This document shows positions 1-11,500 of a stretch of 30,987 bases of DNA, piece after piece. Below the pieces are notes generated by a model. That model saw only the letters and a program-made list of their open reading frames with translations, did no database searches and was not told where the DNA came from. This stretch comes from Apostichopus parvimensis (lineage: Eukaryota; Echinodermata; Holothuroidea; Aspidochirotida; Stichopodidae): contig KN882638.1 of the NCBI GenBank assembly GCA_000934455.1, positions 5,100 through 36,086 of the forward strand, read 5' to 3'. Every line of letters begins with the position of its first letter. The first letter of the stretch is position 1. Both the position numbers and the translations under genes were made by a program.

Positions 1-918
1 ATTTAGTATTTTTTCAACAGTTGCTATCAATATCATCAGAATTATATAGGAAGAAATGAAGATGACAAAATATGGTTAAATGCTGGTTATTTCACCTAGT
101 ACAGCAAATATTAGCAAAAAGGAATATCATAAAATAAAAAACAGGAAAGAAAGTGAAGAGAGAAGGTGGAATATTTGCTTTTTTAGTCAGTTTCATGTTT
201 TTGTTTGTTTCCCCAACAGCAAAATTTGAAAGGGTTATAACATCCCCCGATCCCCATCAACCCCAATTTTTAAGTACGGCGGTAAAATCCGCTCAATTTG
301 ATGATTTTATCACAAGAAATCACGTTTCTTGCCATTTATTCAATTCTTGGCATTCAAAACGTTTCCATATTTTCCATTAAATTTTATAAGTTTTATTACG
401 ACATGAGGGTATAAGTTCTTCAAGTCTTCCTTTTGGCAGGTGAAAAAATGGTATCATAAAGTAAACATGAAATGATCATTTATGGATGAGTTTCCCTTAA
501 CTTCTGGCAAGATTGTGGAATTTTTAAAAGAAGAAAGTCAAGGGTAAACTAAAAAACCAAAAGTGGAAGATAACAACCCACTGAGTAAGTCACTACCATA
601 AAATAGTCAGAGGAAGATGGCCACGGAATCAATCTACGGTATCTATTATGCAGGGCAGGTCATTTATGTGAATATGATACTAGTTAAAATATGAACTGGA
701 AACCAGTTTTTGAACACTATTCAATAGCAATAGTACTTAAATGTACATATAATAATATACTGCAAAGGATAAGGAATGGTCAAATAGTCTGATAAGAACC
801 AAAAATCAAATATGAGAAAAAAAAAAGAGAAAAAAAATTGCAATGAAATTTATCACAGCCATTGTAAATTTATCATGATTTTTTTTGGGGGGGGGGGGGA
901 GGAGTGACAAGGTCTTTA

Positions 919-1044
919 ATACCCCTTAACAATGGAATTCTTGTGGGGACATGATGATTCTTTAGAAATCACAACCGAGGACCTAGAATTCTTTTGTTCA
1001 AGTCCTCGGAAAGATTAAAAAACAAACGGATACACACACACACA
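919..1044 (+). repeat. Dispersed repeat copy 1 (CCGAGGAC hairpin, CA tail)
   Basis: Shares a long block with 21673-21791, including GATTCTTTAGAAATCACAAC and TTCTTTTGTTCAAGTCCTCG. Contains an 8-bp stem CCGAGGAC (975-982) / GTCCTCGG (1002-1009) and a GTTCAAGTCC string that fits the RNA polymerase III B-box consensus. Ends in AAACAAACG and a CA microsatellite. SINE-like origin is possible but no A-box was identified. Confidence 0.6.
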
Positions 1045-1816
1045 AAACAGCACAGGTGTGTTTGACTCCATCAAAGGATACTGTATCGCTGACTGTAACC
1101 CTTGAAGATGATAAGTTGACAATACGTGCCCTGATGCAAAAGATGTTGTTAGATGACGACCTGGCACCGCTTCCATCAACTCTACCTTTCTATGACTTCA
1201 GAAATGGTTTGCTAACAGTGGCATGCCCTTCTCCCCTTCCCCTTCCCCTTCCCCCTCCCAACCCCACCCACAATGTTCAAATTCTTTGGAGCATGATCTA
1301 CTTTGGATATGAAGATTTCCCACCTGTGCAGACCTGAATGAGAAATTTCCTTCCATGGAGTCCATGGACTTTTGCAATAGCAATCAAAGCTTAGGACAAA
1401 GAGAAAAATTCAATATTTCTCATTAAAGAAGAAGCCGACCAAACCATAACCATTGGCTGATATGAAGGTTTTCAAATAAGAAGGCAAAGACTTGAACAAG
1501 TCTACATATGACATCATCCAGACACTTATGCTTGAATGGTGAAAGGTGAAGGGTTTTGCCAATGCTAATTCTAAAATATTGAAGATTTTTTTTTTGCATT
1601 TGTTATATGACCTTATAGACTGATATTGGCAATTGCTTCATCGAAAACAATGTTTTCTCTTTTTTTCTCCGCAATTTTGAAAGGAAATCGAGGCAGGAGT
1701 AGAAGGTTTCACCTCCTTTGTGTCACTAATATAACATCACACAATGACAAACAAAAAACCGTGATATCTCCCAAATAAAGCGAGATTTCTCTTTTAGCAT
1801 TTCCGACAAGTTTATC

Positions 1817-1868
1817 CTTCCCGATCATGTAAAGGGAAAGATCCCCGATCTTGTAAAGGGAAAGATGA
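1817..1868. repeat. Two-copy direct repeat of about 25 bp
   Basis: CCCGATCATGTAAAGGGAAAG is followed at once by CCCGATCTTGTAAAGGGAAAG, a recent-looking tandem duplication in the region downstream of SCOC. Confidence 0.8.
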
Positions 1869-2460
1869 TGGTTTGGATTATTATTTCTCCTTCAGTTATG
1901 AATGTATTAGGACATTTTCACAAACTTTCGTTCTAACTGGGTAAATGGTACTGGTTACATTAGGGATATGGTTCTAAGATAGTCCCCCTTATTCCTACCA
2001 TAGCCAGCTTCAGTTATACGTTATAATAACAGGAAGAAACAAAACAACAAACAGATGTAATGCTAACTAAAGAAAAATGGTTTAAGCTGGGGAAAAAAAG
2101 CAAACAATATTTCCAGCAAACATTGTTCGGTTTTGGACATCCTTAGAACAAGCATCTCAAACGATCTTGGTAGTTTCTTCCTCCCTTCTTTAACTTCTTC
2201 TTCTTTTTCCCTTCCACGTAAAATACAAACATTTTACATCAGCACGACACTGTTATAGAAAAACTGACGACATTTATATGAAAGATGTAAGAGACACGAT
2301 GGTTTCTTTTTGACTAAGTTCACACGATTAAAACTGTTTTTTTGTTGCATACCTCTTATTAAATACAAATAATATTGCACTCTCGTTTACATGTTCGTAC
2401 ACTTCAAAGTTGCTGCGGTATGGTGTCACAGAAGATCACAAGCGAGAAACAAACAAAAAA

Positions 2461-2466
2461 TTTATT
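2461..2466 (-). terminator. SCOC: Poly(A) signal AATAAA for SCOC
   Basis: On the minus strand AATAAA is followed within about 30 bases by T-rich and TGTGAT-type sequence, the usual arrangement of poly(A) signal and downstream element. It lies 90 bases beyond the predicted TGA at 2557, implying a short 3' UTR ending around 2435-2450. Confidence 0.65.
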
Positions 2467-2556
2467 CGCACATCCAGCGTAATCGAGGGCGTCCTGCATC
2501 ATGCCGATTCAGCCCCGACCGTCCCCAGGAGGAGGATGAGTAGGCTAACCTTTCAG

Positions 2557-2593
2557 TCACTTCTCGGTCTTCTTAGTTTTGCCACCACCAGCC
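2557..2593 (-). CDS. SCOC: SCOC exon 5, terminal coding exon (Lys/Gly tail)
   Basis: Minus-strand exon after acceptor TTGATTCTCAG (2594 upward), with a branch-point-like CTTGAC about 20-25 bases further upstream. With the two bases from exon 4 it encodes [12 protein letters not shown] and stops at TGA (2559-2557). It is in the only frame compatible with the exon 4 donor. AATAAA follows 90 bases after the stop, then a T- and GT-rich stretch, as expected for a true 3' end. The tail is basic and low-complexity, so homology alone cannot confirm it. An unrelated minus-strand gene's last exon is possible but less economical. Confidence 0.72.
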
Positions 2594-5500
2594 CTGAGAA
2601 TCAAGTAGAATCGTCAAGATTTAAAGATTGAGAAAACCCACAAATTTTCCATTAATTCCACATGATATAAACCCGACAGGGTCATGGAATATATGAGTTA
2701 CAACCTGCAGGCTTTCACTATCACATCTGAGGGTCTGCGAGTAGGTGGGAGGGGGCAGGGGCAGAGGGGGACAGGGGCTGGTGAGGAGGTGGAGTGAAGA
2801 TGGTACAAGTTGCCATTCTCTAGTAATTGCCCTGGAAGCTTCTACAGAAGCGGGTTGTGTAAAAGACTGTGTCGCATAAACTATTGATAAATTGATAGCA
2901 AAAATATTAAGGATTATATATCGAATTTGATAAGATACTTTTAGGATTGGATTGTCTTCATTATTCACTCGTTTTGCACCATTTCGATCACTGGGATAAA
3001 AGAATACCTTTTTTTTGGCAATGACACTGTCCATTCTGTATGTATAGATCATGGCTTCACTCTTCAAGCTACAAGACTTCCTGCTTGCTAACAAGAGGTG
3101 TCAAAGCAAGGATGGCCAACCAGGACAATTATGTCATCGGGCTATATATAAGTATATCATGACAACCAGGATACACTATTCTTCATCCCACGTTTTCTCT
3201 GCAACCTTAATCATTTCCCTGGCCCTCCAATTGACCCTGGGTCTCTCCCCCCTTCCTCTAACCCTCTTTCCATCAGGTCTGCTTTTCCATGTGAATTCTT
3301 GACAGCCTTTTTACACTGATAACTTCAAGTTAGTCTGAGGACTGTGACAGATATAATCGTTTCATCACCCTCCTCATCCTCTACTGTAACTTATTCTCCC
3401 TGCCTGCCTGCCTCTCCACCTTCACAAGACACCATAAAATAAAGTGCAGCTCCGATTTGTCTGGATGATACATGTTAAGAAGGAAATGTTTCTAGATATA
3501 AAATGTGAAACAAGAAAATGAAGAAACCCGATGATGATCATGAAAGCAGAAAGTTTGCAAATAAAAATTCAGGTTATGTATTTTAAGGCTGACTTTTCAA
3601 GAATTTCTAGTTTGTCTAGAATGGGACGTATAGTGGGTTTCCCAGAGTGACCATTCATGTAAGGTTTCCATGGGGGACATGACGGACATTCTTGAATGTT
3701 TGACTACATAAACCAAACAGTAAAAATTCCAAAATCAGAATAAGAAAATTGGAGAAAATCAGTCAAAGATTAACTGGTGTGCAGCATATTAATTTACTTC
3801 AGCATCCTTACATTACCATCACAGTACAAGTTTACTTTCATCACAGTACATCACATTACATCACAGTACATCACAGTACTTAACAGTACAAGTTTCCTTT
3901 GAGTGAATGCTTTTATCCATAATAAACTGCAAATCAGTTGGACATTTTTACCTTACAATAAACCGATTATGCCTGCAAAGAACCAACAATGAAATACATG
4001 AAGAAGTAACTGTAAATCAGAAACTTGAGGATATAGGAAAGACCGTTTCCATGAATAAAATGCCACACACCCCTCCCTCCCCTCCCACTGGATGGGTCCT
4101 TGACTCATGAGGTATCTACAGAGGATGAAATTATTCATTTCTTGTCAGCAAACATTTATAGTCAACATTGATAGTAATGGAAAACTAGTATAGTAATAGT
4201 AAGTAATAGTAATGGAAAGAAATTATAAAATAATAAAATAAAACTAGCGGTAATGACTGATGGTCAATATGTGAACAGAGAAAAAAAGTCCATGAAAAAA
4301 AAAAGAGAGAAGAAGAAAAAAAAAATGGTGGAAGAAATTATTGAAATGTTAGTTATGAGATGAGAGGAAATATGAGATGAAGAACATGACAAACTTTAAA
4401 ATCGCTCTGTACATTGCATTATTACCCTGTACAGTTAAGTACTTAATGTATAGGTCGGCAAGTATGAAAGTACTCAGTTAACAGCAACAGTTGTTCTGAA
4501 GTAAAACTCTCCCTGGGCAGTTTTCTGTTTCGATACAACTGTGCATACGTCTGACCAAACCACTTTATAGTAATTTACACATTTACAACTGGATATATAT
4601 CTCAGGATTGGTCACACAGATCGATTTAGCTTATGTTGTTACAATGATTCTGGTCACTCGTACCTTAGTGATATCTGTTCACTCCAATACAGAGAGTTTC
4701 GTCTCCTACATATATTTAATGTTCATCTAAATTTCATTTGTGAATCTCTAAACATCTACGCCTAATTTCATCACTTTGGGACTTCAGATTCCAGTAACAG
4801 CTTTTTGCATAATTAGCTAATAGCACACCACGTAACTAATTGTAGCTTTCCTATGAACACACTGATTATTTATAGTTATGCCAGAAACTGAGTCAATGGA
4901 TATGCCACTTTGCATTATAAATACTCATATCTTAAAGATCATCAGTACTGGCACGGTCAGACATTAGTACACTAAAACTTGCTAGAATTTTTCCAAAGCA
5001 CAGTACTTTCATGAAGGCTTCGATCCTCTAATATTGTTCCTAGCCACTGAGGAATTGTTCAAACTAGACAATTAAATGTCTCAGTCTGCATATACTTGTA
5101 GGGTGGCAGTCATATGTTTGTTGAAATTTGAGCATGGGTGACCATTATCTGACTTCCTAGCATATTTGAGGGCAGTACTGATGATTTTTAACCCTACGAT
5201 CAGGACAAGAGATTATTCTGAAAATATACAAGGACAAGTGCTACAGTATAAAGCTTAATAGGTGACCAGAACCTAAATCAGTTAATCTGCTACATAGCAC
5301 ACAGATAGTATCAAGGAAATATTTAGACCTGAGAACTTAACGAGGCGTAGTGAAAGATTACCAAGTATCGGTCAGTAAGTACTATATTCTGAGATGAGTT
5401 CTAGGTTAGGTTATATCCTAAAGTAACACTGACAACTAGCCCTGTCCAAAAATCTAAACAGTTTTATAATCTGCTATGTACAATTTTGTTATTCTGTACA

Positions 5501-8500
5501 CTATTACTAACTAAATCTGAGCAGTATGCAACCTAAAGGAGAAAAGGACTATCAAGTTAGTCTAAAATACCTAAACCTGGCTTCTACATCTCCTCTGAAG
5601 CCAAATGTGGTATTCAAACTGGGGGTTGCGACGCTTTTTAGGGTTGCCAAAATATTGTGGAGGCTGCCTCAGCCCCCCCCCCCCACCCCCCAAAACATTG
5701 TTGATATTTGTGGCTTTTATGTGGAAAAATCTTGCAATGCAACATAAATTTCAACAGAATCTTGGAAAACATAACACCATCTTGCAATGTTCTAAACACC
5801 CTTAAAAATGTCTCAAAGGAGAGGCCGAATACCTCCTCCCTATAACCCCCATCACAAGGGATGATTAAGGTGAAATTTGGGATCATCAAGTATAAAAAAA
5901 TGTTGAAATACCAGGGGCTCGAAAAGCAATACAACCAGCTGTTACTGTCATAGGATTAATTATACCGGATGAGTTAATCTCTTATTTTACATTTGAATGA
6001 ATTTACTATCATATAGTGTCTGATGTTGTTACAATGTAGCAAACACTGGTAGATCATTATGAAGATAGTCAATGACCACGAATCAAACCCTTTAATAGTT
6101 TAGAAACAGTTTGACCTTAAATTTACCAAGAAGGGATTTTCCCTGCTTCAGATGACTTGTTCACTGTATGTATGTAGTAACATGTAATGCTAAAGCATAC
6201 AACAACAGAATATGAGCTTTATATAAATTCCCTTTCCGTTAACCACCTCCCCTCACCTCATCCCTTTTCCTTCTCCCTATTTCAAAAGGATTACTGCTGG
6301 AGACTTGCTCAGAATGGACAGACAGAATGCTTTGTCAATTTATATAAATAAAATAATTACAACTTAACAAAACATAAAAAGAAAAATAAAACCCAAAGAA
6401 AAATACAAAAAGCTACAATACTTGTGATTTTTTTTATCTGCCAAATCTGAAAATCTTTTCTCTGCATGCTTCCCAAGCCATGGGAAAAAATTACTTTCCA
6501 ATGGAACTGAGAATGGAATGGCTCTTTTTAGGATAAACAAAATTCTTATAAGGTGAACAAAGGTTGGTGATTGTTACCCTCTTACATATATAACCAAAAT
6601 AATTATGATTTCTGCCCATGCCCTAGAAGGTGTACAGTAGCAAAAAATGTGAATATGGTAGCATGCAACGTGCAAGAAACCGAAATCATATAAAAGTTTT
6701 TCATTTTTTCCAGCAAAGGTAATTCACACTACAGCTCTGATTGCATTCATGTACAGTGACCTTTGACCTTTATACCATACCTGCCAGTTTTGCTGATCTG
6801 GGGTCAATGACTTTTTAGAAATTCGTCTGCCAGCAGGAAAGGGAGATAGTTGAAATAAGACATTGTTATTTTAGAACCCAAAAGCGGGTTTTTTACACCA
6901 TGTTTATAATAATCACTTCCATTAAAATTAATAACCTTGACAAAACAGCAACATTTACACGGTTAGAACCAATGAGCCATTGTAATCTCAATAACCTGTT
7001 TTTGACAGAGATAAATTCTGAGAGGGAGGGTTTTGGACTACATGCGCAGTTCTGGTTAACAGCGTCAAGGGTTGAACTGGTCCCCACGGGACAATTTTGT
7101 CCCGTACATATAATAATGGAAATTGGAAATGAGAATACAAAATTCATTATTCTATACTTCCATGGCCTTATTAACCCTGGGGCTATAGCCCCTGAGGCCC
7201 CCTCCCCCTCCTGCAACCTTCTCTCATCAGACCTAGTTCTGAGCTTGTGAAGTGTGTTGGTGAAGGGAAAGTGTACATATGCTGTATTCTACCATGCAGA
7301 AACACCTACACATGCTAATACGAGACATATATAGCACACAGAGTATGGATTAATCCAAGCTGTCCCTAGTAGATCTGTAGGACACAGAGCATGTTTAATC
7401 CAAGCTGTCCATATAAGGTAAGACATACATAGTATGGATTAATCCAAGCTGTATATATTAGGTATGACACACAGAGTATGGATTAATCCAAGCCCTTTCT
7501 ATTATCTATGACAGACAGTCTGGATTAATCCAAGATGTCCCTATTAGGTCTGACACACAGAGTATGGATTAATCCAAGCTGTCCCTATTAGGTATGACAC
7601 ACAGAGTATGGATTAATCCAAGCTGTCCATATTAGGTATGATACAGAGTATGGATTAATCCAAGCCCTTTCTATTATCTATGACAGACAGTCTGAATTAA
7701 TCCAAGCTGTCCATCCTATCCCTATTAGGTATGACACAGAGTATGGATTAATCCAAGCCATCCCTATTAGGTATGACACCGAGTATGGATTAATCCAAGC
7801 TGTCCATATTAGGTACGACACACAAAGTATGGATTGATCCCAACTTTTCACACAGTGTACATTTTGTTCATTTCCAAAATCAGGTAAATTGGGCCGGCAG
7901 AATTCCGGTCGGACTCTTTGGCTGAATCCCGCATCTGGCCAGATTTGAAATACCAAATCCGGGGCATCCCTGGAGATGTCCCTATTGTAGGTTGAATATT
8001 TAATACCCTGCTTAAATTTCCATCAAACTGACAGTACATATACTGGAACTTCCAAAAGACTAATTTTGATATCCATCCCCACAATAGAGAGTTTTAAATG
8101 ATAAATTTTTAATTACAATGGCAAAGCCTGGAGAGAACTTTGCCATGTCACTACAATTACTCCGTGCACACAGAGTGGCCACTTTTAAAGCAAATTTTGT
8201 CGACAAACAAAATGCCTTTTCTGAGACATCATGCTGAGAACATAAAATTCCAAATGTGACACAAACCGTAACACAGACACATAATAGACCAATTTACGTC
8301 AATTGCAACGGATACAAAAATTTATGAGAATGTGTGCAACATAACCACCAGAGAGACATTCATGTTAGCCAAGTTACTCAAAGTCGAGAGAATGGACACT
8401 TACTTCTTTTTATTTTTGGGCGACGTTGACTGGAAAACACTAGACGCTGACATCAGGTTTTCTATATACTGTCCCAAGACTTGATTTTCAGATTTGAGTT

Positions 8501-11500
8501 TCAAGTTTTCTTCTTTCACTTTGTCAACTCTCACTGATAAATCTGCAACGAGAATCATTGTAAAAATGGGTCTTGATCGATATCAGATGCTGGAGGAGGG
8601 TTAACAGAAACAGCAGAAATGAGGAGAGGAAGGGAAGGGGGGGCGGGGGTTGAGGGGAAAAATGTAAACCTCTAAAGTGCTATTCAAAATGTGACCATTA
8701 ATTAATTACCTGCCATGAATACCAACCAAGAAACTATGACACCCAACCCAGTCTTTTCAGAGGAGAGAAGAAACTAAAGGTGCATAATTTTCCTTCCCCT
8801 GTACCCGAACAATGAAGACCAGTGATGTGCCCAGGATTTTCTGAGTGCTGGGTATACTGATCCCCCTCCCCTCTGAGAAATTTTTTGATTTTTGAAGGTG
8901 CTCAGATGCCAGATGCTGGCACTTGTGTAGGTTTTTAAGCACATACACAAGTACTAGTTTTGCTAACAATTTACATTTTTTAAATTTTTTTTAGTGAAAT
9001 ATATTACGTACCTGGTAAAAGTTATTAGTTTGATTCAAAGAGATTTTACAAGGGACCGATTGAGAGCCGTAAGTAATGTTTCTTGCATGCGTAACTGATG
9101 CATTATTAGTCTGTATGATTTTGGCATAGGCTAGGCCCAATTTATGTTGAATATATTGTTAGGAATGTCGGGATTCTAGATGAAAATAGTGCTGGGTGGG
9201 AATCACAAATTTTAAGACAGTGCTGGGCGGTAATTTTTAGTGCTGGGCGGGGTCGCCCAGTGCCGCCCAGCATGGGCACATCCCAGGAAGACCTTAAAAT
9301 ATAAAACAACAAAATAAATGGTCTCTCTCTTACCATCTAGTGTGTTCTGAAGTTCGAGAACCTGACAGATGAGCCTCGTCTTCTCCTTGGCATCCTCTCC
9401 ATCCTCCGTAGACATATCTGTATTGCTTATACTCATTTCTTCTATTTTATGAACTAATACCTGGGAAACTCCTTCGGAGAATTAAAGAACAGAAAACAAA
9501 AAGAACATTAGAGTCGTCATTGTAGGTCATCTAGTCGTCTTTTTAACAACAACATTCATCTCCACAAAAACAGAAGCAGAAGGTTTGTGAACACAACATA
9601 AATATACTGTAAAAGTACTGGTGACACTGCTGTGACATGGAGATAAAGGTGACTCAATACCTTGATAAAATCTGTGAGGTAGCTTTTCCAATTTTGGCAG
9701 TTCGGGGAATTTATAATTTATCCAAGTATCGCATCGCAAAATCTTATTCAAATTGGTCAAATTGCAATACAAGGCCAAAGATGTATACTTTTATACATAT
9801 AGGAACCATACTATTTTACAAGAGACAATACTACCTTAAAAAACAGTCTTCACAACTGCTACACAAAATTTGAGCACTAAATGATTCCCTGACCACTGTT
9901 AGTTGCCTAAGATTTTTACTATTTCATTTTCATAGCAGATTTACATAGATCTCATTTACTATTAAAGAAAAAAGCCAACTGTGGGTAGGAGTCTTATTTT
10001 GTCATCTTAGTTTCTTTATCATCTTATTTTGTCAAGTATTTACCCCTAGATAACACTTTTGTGTTCCCTTGGGGCATACAAAGAAAAAAAAGAACATCAT
10101 ATCTTTTATACAGAGTGAGCAGACCCGTCAACTCTCCCGGTTTTACCGGGAGACTCCCTGTTTTTACCCTAATCTCCCGGCCTCCCGGTTTCATATTCTA
10201 TTCTCCCGGTTTTTTCAATGTTTCATCACTTGCGACATTTCTGAAAATAGCCAACAATTAGTCCTATGTTTTATATCATTTCAGTTGAAAATTACCAACC
10301 TCCCTATTTTTTCCTTGTTCTCCCTATTTTTTGGCCATGAAAAATTTTATTCTCCCTATTTTGGGGTCAGACAGGTTGACAGGTCTGAGAGTGAGGTACA
10401 CTAGCTGCATAAATAACAAAGAGTAGCATCTTCGTTGAAAAAAGCAATTCGAACTTGACTAGCATTATTATTATGATCCCAAGTAATGAAATGAGACACT
10501 AAGTTGAAGCTTGACAAAATTTGCTAGCATTTGCATTAATTTTCCCTTTGGTTAAGAAAAAGTGAAGGCTACAATTTTGAGCAAAAAAAGACGTGCATAT
10601 ATATTTCAACACAACTACTGCACACAAAGAAAGTATTAAGCGATTCTTTAATACAATTTAGCACAGTCTCACAATATTTCATGGAAACAAAGTAGCAAAC
10701 TTGTTCCCTGGTTGGTCCTCAAGAAATCACTAGTTTAACCATATAATGAAGAAGTGAATAATCTCTTCCTCGTGGTCATTATCTACAAGAGTGAACAAAA
10801 AAGAAGATAACTATGGCCATACCTTCAGACTTATTTTCCATGAGAACCACCTTCCTTGCACAAGAGACTATTTCTGTTGGAGAAAACATACTGCCTTTTA
10901 AGAGAAGTGTATTTATAAAGAAATCTATTTAAAGTTTACAATGAAACTGTGTTCTTTCTTCAAACAAACAATAATTTGCTGTTGCAAGGTTGTAGTTGTA
11001 ACGTCTGCAACCAAATTCTACATCAGGTTGAAATGGAACAGAAGAAAGTTGAAGATAGAGTGGTAAGTTGATCTTTGGAGGAGGAACCTACCAGAAAAAT
11101 GTGTTCATTACAAATTTGATGGCAAATGGGATGGAACAAAGGTTTTTCTGTGATTTAGAAAAAGAAGTCTCTTCAGCTGTTTTGTTTAGGTGGTTGTCCC
11201 CCAGTAATCTTAAATTGGCCTAACTTTAGAATCCGTACCATATGAATGGGAAAGCTTACTTCGAATCGGCAGAATAACAACTGTATAATCCGGTTAGGAT
11301 TAGGAGATAGAAAAACGGGAGGTGGAGATAGGGAGTGATTACATGAATGTGGGAGAGAGATAGTAAGCGGGATATGGATTAATAGAAATAGTCGAATGGT
11401 ACGGATTCTAAATTAGTACCCTTAAATTCAAATGTGCAAGTTATGTTTTGTATGCAACCTGGAGTGCAAATTCAGCACAGGCTGCATTTACACAGGCTAA

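Larger units (their letters stand above)
1..2440. other. Gene-poor region downstream of SCOC
   Basis: AT-rich sequence with no convincing exon on either strand. It contains a 13-G run, the first copy of the CCGAGGAC repeat with its CA tail, a C-rich patch near 1227-1270 and a 25-bp direct duplication at 1817-1868. The longest open frames lack family similarity and splice support. Confidence 0.6.
2594..8403 (-). other. SCOC: SCOC intron 4 (5.8 kb)
   Basis: Runs from donor GTAAGT (8403) to acceptor CTCAG (2594). Contains the homeodomain-site satellite (7322-7841), the ATCACAGTAC repeat, a (TAGTAA)-like patch near 4186-4225, poly(C) at 5673, the 20-bp palindrome at 7086 and the G-rich tract near exon 5. 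No further coding exon was recognised. Confidence 0.65.

Noticed and set aside
1056-1337. 93-codon frame with an acidic-looking segment (LEDDKLTIRALMQKMLLDDD)
   Set aside because: Adjacent to a CA-tailed repeat and running into C-rich low complexity; not recognised and no flanking exon. A transposon fragment cannot be excluded.
2621-3094. 157-codon minus-strand frame overlapping the SCOC exon 5 acceptor region
   Set aside because: It reads through the G-rich tract and intron sequence; no similarity to any known protein.
6893-7250. Overlapping frames of 107 and 116 codons on opposite strands
   Set aside because: Both are shadows over intronic sequence with the 20-bp palindrome; no family similarity.
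9212-9436. 74-codon read-through version of SCOC exon 3
   Set aside because: After 9334 the frame enters the intron and a hAT-like element; splicing to 8542 restores the SCOC sequence exactly.
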